Part shown: positions 56,233 to 64,000 of the stretch, one piece after another | How positions within the stretch are numbered: the stretch's first letter is position 1 | Layout of the letters: every line of letters starts with the position of its first letter | Source: Henricia sp. BOLD:AAB3569 | Taxonomy: Eukaryota; Echinodermata; Asteroidea; Spinulosida; Echinasteridae | Length of the DNA: 64,000 nucleotides | NCBI GenBank assembly: GCA_037783545.1 | Contig: JBBELK010000058.1 | Location: 1,116,001-1,180,000 of the forward strand | Direction: 5' to 3' | Notes under the pieces: generated by a model | Told to the model about the DNA's origin: nothing | Seen by the model: only the letters and a program-made list of their open reading frames with translations | Database searches by the model: none | Program-made: the position numbers and the translations under genes

Positions 56233-56991
56233 TTAAACTAAACAAAAGTGAACTCACTTTTCTTAGTTTATCATTTCGTTAACACCACTGATTAACAAAG
56301 TTACATGTTTACGCATTTTAGATTTATTTTTTGCTCGGGTTATGAAAGAAGCCATTTTTTTAACAGTTGGTCACCGTTCTTCCATTCTTTATTTCAATCA
56401 GGCTATTCCCAGGTGCCTTGTAGGAAGTTTTGGTTAAATCTGTTACATCATTTAGGTGATTCATCATGTGGTCTGTCTGTCCTGGGATATTGGGTTGAAG
56501 GCTGGTTCAAATGGGGCTGTGAATGGTGTTTGGGGGAGCATTTTATTTGGCCCAATTTTCTAGGAAGTGGACTTTTCATAAAATAATAATGATAATGCTG
56601 GAGTCATAAGGCCTGTCTGCATTGGATGGGTACTTTTCCCATATTAAGTCCAATGCGTTTTGGGCCTACCTGAAATCCACCCACAAAAAATTAGTTTTCC
56701 ATTCCAGGACAAGTAGGCCCTATACATATAGAGTTTATTTGCAAAAACAGATTTAGCGACATTCAAAATTTTGCTCGTACCTCAAGCTTTTCTGACTTGC
56801 CTCTCAGAAAATAACCAGCAAAATGTAAAAGAAAGGTATTAAATTGGTTAAATCAAGCCACTTTTACTAATTGAATGTGTCAGTGTTGCATTTTGCTGGT
56901 TATTTTATGAAAGGCTAGACAGAAAAGCTTGAGGTACGTGCATAATTTTGAATGGCGTTTTATCTTTTTTTGCAAATAAACTCTTCATAAG

Positions 56992-57377
56992 CCGTGTCCG
57001 CATTGGACTTGTTTTTCGGGAGGTCAGAGACGATGGTAAATAAAAAAATGGCTAAATTTTACTGCTGTCCACATTTGGACTTTTTCGACACGGAAAAATG
57101 TTTACCGAGACCGTGGGAGAGCATGCGCAGTGTGACCTTCACGGCCCGGATGTACGCTTCCAGAGCGCTTTTACCGACTCGATGTGTCTGCATTGTCTCG
57201 GGAAAATATACCTTGTCAATTTTCCTGGGCAGCAGTTGGCCAGGAAAAGTAACCGCTGGACTCGGGAAAAGTTACTAAGAGGATAACTTCCTAGGCTGTC
57301 CGCACTGGATTAAAAATGGGAAAAGTACCCATCGTCTCGGTACGTTTGACCAAAAAAGTCAAATGCGGACAGACTTA
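56992..57377 (-). mobile_element. MITE family B, copy 4 (opposite orientation)
   Basis: Starts GCCGTGTCCGCATTGGACTT (the family's right end) and ends AAAAGTCAAATGCGGACAG. A left-end scrap of the same family is at 56612-56655. Confidence 0.75.
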
Positions 57378-57379
57378 TA

Positions 57380-57880
57380 TATGCAGATTTTTACAAGCCA
57401 TCACAATGCTCCTTTTAAAACAACCTAACTGTTTGTTTTTTTATCCTGCTAATAAAACAAGTTCAGGATGTCTACCCATGAGCTTATTTCCCTGTTTTAA
57501 AATTAAAATATTCAAGTTTAATATAACTGCTGTGGTTTGTGCAGCAATCGAATGGCCAGCCCGATCTATCTGCTGTCATAGCTCAAGCTGTGCGCAGACA
57601 GAAATATTCTAAGTAATTTTGAGAAGAGGCAGTCACTTGGAAAATATGCTAAGGGTTTCATCAGACACTGTGATTTAGCCCTTGGGGATATTCTGGCCTG
57701 TGTGTATATATAATTGAACAGTAGTCAGATGTTGGAATTGTATCTGCTAGGAATTCAGATTTGTTGGGAATGGTGTTTTGACCTTTAATTAAGCCTTGAC
57801 ATGAAAGTGTGTGCTATGAATATGATGAGAATTGGAAACAAACAGCATATGGGATTAAGCAGCAGTGAGAACATAAGGCC
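57380..57880. other. Non-repetitive, no supported exon
   Basis: No coding or repeat structure I can name. Confidence 0.25.
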
Positions 57881-57881
57881 T

Positions 57882-58590
57882 TTTCACACTACCCACTTCC
57901 AAGTTCCAACCCGGGTAACTTTCGACCGGGGTAGCTGCAAATAACCCGGGTTAAATTTAACCCGGATTTTCGTTTAACACGACAAATTTTAACCCGGAAA
58001 AATACTTACCCAGGTCGTCATTGACCATTTTCCCACTGCAGTTCTACACGCATACCTATCTGGGTACACCAGCCAGAGGCTTAAATGCATGGTGTGCTTT
58101 TAATTAATTTTAAAATAGCAATTAAGAAACACATTTCTGACATGATTCAACAATCAGCTTCAGACTTACGTCAGCAACCAAAGCTGATGAAGAGTGATCA
58201 TTTGTTGAACCCGTGATCAGGGCTGTGTTCCACTTACGCAGACCGTTGGCAACGTTCGCCACTGGTTACAGTGCTTTTGTGCACTTATCTAAATCAGGGT
58301 ACCAGTAATGCTTCTTGATTTTTCTTGAGCTTTTGTGCAGTGTTCGTGTTGTAACAACGCAATGGCTCCACACACTGCATGCCAATTACGCATAGGAGCT
58401 TTTACTGCATGCCCGCTTTCGCCAAGGACACGCTAACCCCGGTCAGCACGCTAATCCACTAACCCGGCAAACACGTACTAACCCGGCAAACACGTACTAA
58501 CCCGGCAAACACGTACTAACCCGGAGAATCGTCTCAAGATTGGTGGGTTAACCCACCTTCCGACCAGGGCTAGAAATTACTTGGGTTAAA
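57882..58590. mobile_element. MITE family D, copy 3
   Basis: The left end GGCCTTTTCACACTACCCAC and internal AACCCGGGTTAAA words match the 7264 copy. It includes a three-unit tandem (ACTAACCCGGCAAACACGT) at about 58459-58517 and ends in diverged AACCCACC and GGGTTAAA words. Confidence 0.65.
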
Positions 58591-58734
58591 TGGCATTTTT
58601 TTCATTTTGAGGACCGAAGTGTTTTTCTTTCTTTTAACATATCATAGCATTGTTGGCCAGAACAACAAAAATATCCTACTTGTATGCAAGATTCAGGGTT
58701 TACACTCATTTTGAAATTAACTTGAACAAACACT

Positions 58735-58905
58735 ACTTGACTTGAAACGACTTGACCAACATGCCTGACTAATTGACTTGACTTGAGACTCGGAGGCCAT
58801 TTGACTTGACTCGAAGGCATGCAGCTTGACTTGACTTGGGACTCGAGGGTAGTTTGACTTGACTTGGGACTCGAGCAGAGGGAGACTCGTTACAACCTTG
58901 GACTT
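58735..58905 (-). repeat. Family L fragment
   Basis: Runs of TTGACTTGACTTG and the edge GAGACTCGTTACAACC match the reversed left part of the 43222 element. Confidence 0.65.
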
Positions 58906-58909
58906 ATAC

Positions 58910-59250
58910 CACAAGAGGTAATCATATTGAATCAGAAACATGTTTCTGCCTGTGGTTGCAAAAACCCTACCTCCATGCAAAAACATGCCCCTGAACGCTA
59001 CAACCATGCCTTGTGACTAACCAAACCAAATTTCCTTTATTAGTTGGCCCATGCATTGACAGCTTGCTAAGTGCAGACAGGAGGCTTTCATCATGTGGAT
59101 CGCAGTACTCAATTAGGTGTCTTTAAATTAGATTGATTTCAGTGCAGAGAGCGTCTGTCCCAGTTCCGTTCATTGTTCACATGTTGCATTAGAGAGGATC
59201 TCTTCGTGCTGCCTTAATTTGACAGACGAATGGCTGCAGGAAGTGTATGT
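58910..59250. other. Unique-looking non-coding stretch
   Basis: No repeat match or exon seen. Confidence 0.2.
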
Positions 59251-59450
59251 ATGTTGATAAACTACCTTGTAGAAATTTCAGCCACATAGCAGTAATACTT
59301 CAGAAAACCTTAAAATCCATTCAGGGTTTTTGTGTTGATTGATTGATAAACAAATTTTTGCAAATAATTTTTTAAAGCACCTTAATTGGCAATTTCTTTC
59401 ACAAAGATACCATTTTATACAGGAAAATGTGTGGTTTGATAAAGACAAGT
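59250..59450 (+). repeat. Element K, partial copy
   Basis: Shows GTATGTTGATAAACTACC, TTGTAGAAATTTCAGCCACA and CACAAAGATACCATTTTATA. Confidence 0.6.
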
Positions 59451-59551
59451 GTGAAAAGATGTGGGATTAAACATGGGGAGTGAAAAATCGTGCGTCACCC
59501 CGGAGCAGCCGGGCGAACTTGCCCCATGGTTTGATGTTCTAGTGGGAAAAG

Positions 59552-59957
59552 GCCTGTTCGCATTGGACTTTTTTTTTTTAGAAAACTTACCGAGACGATG
59601 GGTACTTTTTCCATATTAAGTCCAATGCGGACAGCCCAGGACGTTTTCTTCTTAGTCCACCAGTTACTTTCCCTGGCCAACTGCTGCTCATAAAAAGTTC
59701 CAGGTATTACCCTTAAACTTTTCCCGAGACGAAAAGTCCAATGCGGACACAGCGAGTCGGTAAAAGTGCTCTGGAAGCGTACGTCCGGGCCGTGAAGGTC
59801 AAACTGTGAAGGGACACTGTGCATGCTCTCTCACGGTCTTGGTAAAATTTTAATGTGTTAAAAAGTCCAAATGCAGACAGCAATAAAATTTCGCCATTTT
59901 ACCATTGTCTCGGTAAAACCTCCCAAAAAACAAGTCCAATGCGTACATATACACGGC
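59552..59957. mobile_element. MITE family B, copy 5
   Basis: Same orientation and word order as the 25978 copy, with an inserted TTACCC segment near 59705 and a slightly altered right end. Confidence 0.75.
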
Positions 59958-59959
59958 TT

Positions 59960-61070
59960 AAGACACATAAACCATAATATGTTCAGGTTTTTGAGAAGAA
60001 AAGTATAATTTTACAGCACTCTAGATGACTGCTTTCTCTCCAGATACCCCTTACACCTCTGTTTGCTTTAATAAAAATCAAAATGTTCAGGTACTTTATT
60101 AAAGATGGGGCCATGGAGCTAAGATGTTTGTAGAAATCAGGCCTCAAAATTATGAAAATACAAAGGGACAGGTCACTCCAGGCAGCCAAACATTTAGTGT
60201 TATAAGTGTATACAAGCCCCAAGAAATTTAACAGGAATGGGGACACCATCCCTTTAATAAGGAGACGGCTCATTCGAAACACCCCGAGCGGTCCAACCAA
60301 CTCGGTGTTTATTGTCAGCCAAGATATATCATCCCCCTGACAAACCTTAGCACTCGCAAGCCATCATTATCATATTTACAACCAATATCTTACAGCGTTT
60401 TGGAGGTACATAGCTTCCGCCAGAGTGTTATTATTTGTTTTGATTTGGGAGATTTAATTGGTTTGGATGACCTTTTCGGAGCGAGTTTTGGCAACCAAAA
60501 CTGAGACCTGAGCAGGGTGTTGTGACAATAAATAGATTTCAGTTGGTACTAGGCGTCTGCTGGCTCGGTTGCTCCGAGCATGTTGTCGGGAGAAATCGAC
60601 GGGACGAGAGACACGAGATGAGTTCTGACAAGTTCCATCTTGGCAATTTCACAGATAGCGGTCGATAATCCAATCTATGTGTCTATGGATGAAAGTTGCC
60701 AGAAGGGCCCAGCTGACCACTTTTTTATTATTGCCCATTTCTTTTTCAATTAGAGAAAAATTTCATTAGATTTTAGGTAGAACTTTAGCAGTTGAAGATT
60801 AATTATGGAACATTCCTCTTGCATTTGCTGTCTGGTAATCGACATGATTTATGAATAGGATCTGCCGGAACTGTGTTTATTTATGTTAAGTAAATTAGTT
60901 TATTTTTCAGATTTGATTATTTTATTTTATGGGAGTAAATTGTCTAAAAATAATTTGTTTATATACACTGGTGGTTCCCTTGAATAAAACATCTGTTGTA
61001 GTGTTCATATATTACGTGGAGCTGTTTTATATTGAAGTTGTGTGCAGTGAAGAAAATTTGACTTATGATG
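59960..61070. other. Unassigned, no exon supported
   Basis: The stretch 60300-60720 has no repeat partner in the window and mixed composition, so it may be functional non-coding DNA, but nothing specific supports that. Confidence 0.25.
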
Positions 61071-61074
61071 TGAA

Positions 61075-61207
61075 CAACAGCAACTCAAAATCTGAATCTG
61101 CCGCAACTAAAATTAACCCTGTAGTACCTGGGGTAATAAATTTTCATGATCTCGACCCGGGGTTTCAATCTTGCATCAACACTGAGATTTGTCTAGTGTG
61201 AAAAGCC
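61075..61207. repeat. Right-end remnant of a family D/F type MITE
   Basis: Contains ACCCGGGGTTTCAAT and ends with TCTAGTGTGAAAAGCCTG, the complement of the shared terminal box, without a matching left end. Confidence 0.5.
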
Positions 61208-61492
61208 TGTTTGAATGTAAAGGTGGATTCACACCGACTTTTTTCCACGTGTTAATTAATGAAAATTTGACGTGCGTCGCCTCGAAAAAATGGGAGTTTG
61301 TGAATCAATGAACTAGAAATAATTTTTTAAAACACTTCCCGTCCAAGTTGATTCTGTGATTTTCCGTGTTTCGTGTCGCACCAAGTTCTCTCCACACCGC
61401 AATTTTTTTAAGTCGATGCTCGTCAAATTTATGTACATTAACGCATGGTCAGTGCGAACATGCCTTATAACATAGAGCAAGGAAAACCTACA

Positions 61493-61886
61493 TAGACCTT
61501 TTCTCACTAAAACGTCAAACCCCGGGGTTGCCCCAGGGTGACTCGCCTCCGAGTTCAACCCCGCGTCGATTCACACTGGTTGTTCTGAATCTCGCCCCGG
61601 GGTGAACTCACCCCGGAGATCGGCACCTCATCCCTCACAAGTGAGAACTCGCCCCTGCCCCTTTTCCCACTACCGTTTTCGCCTTGGGGAAAGCGTCTCG
61701 CCCCGGAGCAAAATTTTCAACCCTGGTCCCGAGTAGGGTTGAACTTGCCCCTGGGAATGAGCAATCTCAGGGGTGGCTCTGGGGTGGCGCAGGGGTGAGA
61801 CTTGCAAGTGGGAATCAGGGCTTATTTTCACCCCAGCATCGCCCGGGGCCACCCCCGAGATTTTGTCTAGTGGGGAAAAGGCCTAT
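61493..61886. mobile_element. MITE family G (GCCCCGGGG type)
   Basis: The ends GACCTTTTCTCACTA and TAGTGGGGAAAAGGCC are inverted. The interior repeats ACTCGCCCC, CCCCGGGG and GGGTGA words on both strands. The terminal box is shared with families D and F. Confidence 0.65.
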
Positions 61887-62326
61887 AGTATGTCTAGTTA
61901 CATCTGATGTAAATGCAAATGAAAGTTTTACCATGTTTATTAAAGAAATTACTATATAAACAAGCATCAGCCACAAATTACATAACACCTCTCCCATAAT
62001 AGGATATCACCTTCTGCTGTAACTGATCCAGCTGATTGTTTGTATGCTTCATTGATAGATTTTCACCCCTCTATTAAAAATGGACTCTTCCATTCTCCTG
62101 GGCCAAGAAAAAAACAGCAGTGTGTGCATAAAATACATGTAGTATTTCATTCAGTATTTCCAACTGCATGCACTAGTAGCACATGCCAGTCAGCGTAGGA
62201 GAACTGAAAGTTCCATAATTACAACCATAAATCCGTGTGTGACGTGGGCTTTGGGGCTCATATGTGACCTTGTTCTGTGAAATATAGATCAACCAGTTGT
62301 GCCTCAGGAACATTTTAAAATTTCAG

Positions 62327-62386
62327 GACTTGACAGCTCGGAATTGCATCGGGAACACACAGTATGATCCATCAAGCCTTTTGCAG
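62327..62386 (+). other. Candidate 60-base exon
   Basis: Acceptor ATTTCAG|GAC and donor TTGCAG|GTATGT bound 20 codons reading DLTARNCIGNTQYDPSSLLQ, open only in phase 0. The splice signals are good, but the piece is short and is not in phase with the 44484 exon. Confidence 0.3.
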
Positions 62387-63240
62387 GTATGTGCATGGCA
62401 GTGTTTATTTGATACTGTGGGGGTTTTGAAATGTTTGACTTGATGCTCTGGTTTTGATAGACGGATTTATTTTTTTGCCGATCTTCATTTTGTTGGTCAT
62501 TTTTAAGCATATGTTAACCGCTCCACCGAAAGTAGGCTCTTGCATAAAAAAATAAAAATGGAGCTAATGACTTAATTAAATACAATGTAGAGTATAACCT
62601 TCACAAAACTACAAACATTGTGTCAATCTGTCAAAAATTTACCAAGTTATGACCATTTCTGTGATGACCAAGAGCACAATTTTTTTAAGAAACTGTTTAG
62701 AGAAAAATGGCGTAGAAGGTTGTACTTCTGGCATAAAGTCCTTAGCAACCATGCAAATTCTGACTCTAAAAGCCTTCTTTTGGAGCCTTCTGGTGTATGA
62801 GATATAGTGCCAACCTCTGCTGAAGGCAATGAAAATAAGCATGGAATATCGGTGATTTTCCCATTGTTTTAGCCAAATTAGCCAAGTTTCATGAAGGTAT
62901 GCTTTAGAAAAACACTGAAAAAATAACTGTTTTCTGGTAGTATTTATTCACTTAAATATTTTTAGGTGATAGATGGATACTTAATAGGTGGTCTCATGCA
63001 GAAATCCTGGTATCGATAAAAAAATGCCCTACTTGACATACATGCATAAATTAGCCATTGTCTCAGTTCTGGCCTGTGCGACAAGCGCCTACTTTCGGTG
63101 GAGCGGCTCACATATTCCAACCACTGTTCCCTTTCTTATCAGTCCAGCACATGTAGGAGTTGCTAATTTAGCCTTTTGCGTGTTTCGCATAAATATAGCG
63201 CCTGGTGTACTAACGTACTTACTTTCACATGCACAGTAAG

Positions 63241-63392
63241 TATCCATTTGACCAGACTAAATTTTTGTTTCTATGTGGTGCATGCGTCAGGTGTGAAGTA
63301 CAGAATCAATACCCTGTTTATCGTAGGAGAGAATGGCATAAAGCAACCAGACTGTTGGTTGGTAGGCAATGGTGTGCACCACGTAGCAACAA
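63241..63392 (+). repeat. Interspersed repeat, copy 2
   Basis: Partner of 29737-29884; shares GACCAGACTAAATTTTTG, GGCATAAAGCAACCAGACTG and CACGTAGCAACAACAG. Confidence 0.75.
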
Positions 63393-63900
63393 CAGCGCAG
63401 TATTTGACTATGTGGAGTATGTTCAGTATGTTGCATTATTATGTCTGTATTAAAATCTTTGACTATATATTTTACCCAACTTTAAATAATCTCGAAAATT
63501 AATGACATTTTAAAGAATTTTGTATGTTTTGTAAATGCACTATTTTAACGTTCCTTGTGACTATGTAGGCCTAACTAATTTGCTGTTGGTGGTAGGCCTA
63601 TGCATTTTCGAATAATTTACAATCCGAAAAATCGGTTTTATTTTCGATCAAATATTCGATATTTGATGCGCGATTTATTTTTTTCTACGATTTTTATCAT
63701 TTTTATAAAATTATATCATTTTGAGCGGAAACCTTTCATTGGGTAGTTGCTATTAATTCAATCTTTACTTTCAGAACTTTACTGTAAACTCGTCGATTAC
63801 TTTTTGGGGTCATTGCAAATGATACACTGGGCCTTTAAAAGTCAGTCAGTCTTGCATGCTACCTTATCCCATCCATCAATTTACAATTTCCATTTTCCAG

Positions 63901-63957
63901 AATCCTAGAAAAAGGAGCTGCCCTATCCTGTTGATACCCCAGCCACAAATGAAATGA
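63901..63957 (+). other. Candidate terminal exon
   Basis: After CATTTTCCAG an open stretch reads NPRKRSCPILLIPQPQMK and stops with TGA. It is phase-compatible with the 62327 candidate. Short length makes chance likely. Confidence 0.2.
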
Positions 63958-64000
63958 CTCCGCACACAGGAATGCTCATAGACTAACGTTCTTTTTGTGG

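Larger units (their letters stand above)
61890..64000. other. Right edge, weak exon candidates only
   Basis: Mostly AT-rich. It contains the second copy of the 29737 repeat at 63241-63392 and two possible exons listed separately. Confidence 0.3.

Noticed and set aside
57098..57286. Open frames that also occur near 26010, 32682 and 59495
   Set aside because: They recur because they are translations of family B MITE copies, with frame and stops not preserved.

Overview
This is a eukaryotic, AT-rich, gene-poor stretch of animal genome. Introns are large, about a dozen MITE-like families are interspersed, tRNA-derived SINEs are present, and short words such as TAGGCCTA and TACATGTA recur. Together with an intronless clan 2 cytochrome P450 and a carboxypeptidase E/N-type metallocarboxypeptidase, this suits a marine invertebrate deuterostome, most likely an echinoderm. 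The species assignment is an inference, not something the sequence proves.

Left end (1-3 kb): an intronless cytochrome P450 (CYP2-like) on the + strand, complete apart from one single-base frameshift near 1278. From 3 to 9.2 kb there are MITEs, including a GC-rich Harbinger-like element nested in another element (target-site duplication TAA), a CCCGGG-iterating element, several hairpins, and diverged modules rich in TGACGTCA.

Centre left (9.67-24.56 kb): one complete minus-strand gene of seven coding exons whose splice phases all agree. It encodes a 494-residue secreted M14B carboxypeptidase of the CPE/CPN type. Its introns, especially the 7.5 kb intron 1, are filled with SINEs, foldback elements and TTAA-flanked elements.

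Right part (24.6-64 kb): almost all repeats. Two well-formed, phase-compatible coding exons on the + strand (41950-42074, 44484-44655) show a second gene that I could not identify; weaker candidate exons lie at 54485, 62327 and 63901. The rest holds MITE families, a 698 bp palindrome with an 8 bp target duplication, a mariner-like foldback, TTAA-flanked families, and low-complexity G or C tracts.

The most striking pattern is structural. Many unrelated MITEs are built the same way: a short terminal box (often like CCTTTTCACACTA) around an interior that repeats one short word on both strands, with a different word in each family (CCCGGG, GCAACT, CAAGTC, AGATCTG, TTCGCCC, GGACTT, GCAAAC). Nothing in the window suggests an operon, CRISPR array, phage or bacterial defence system.
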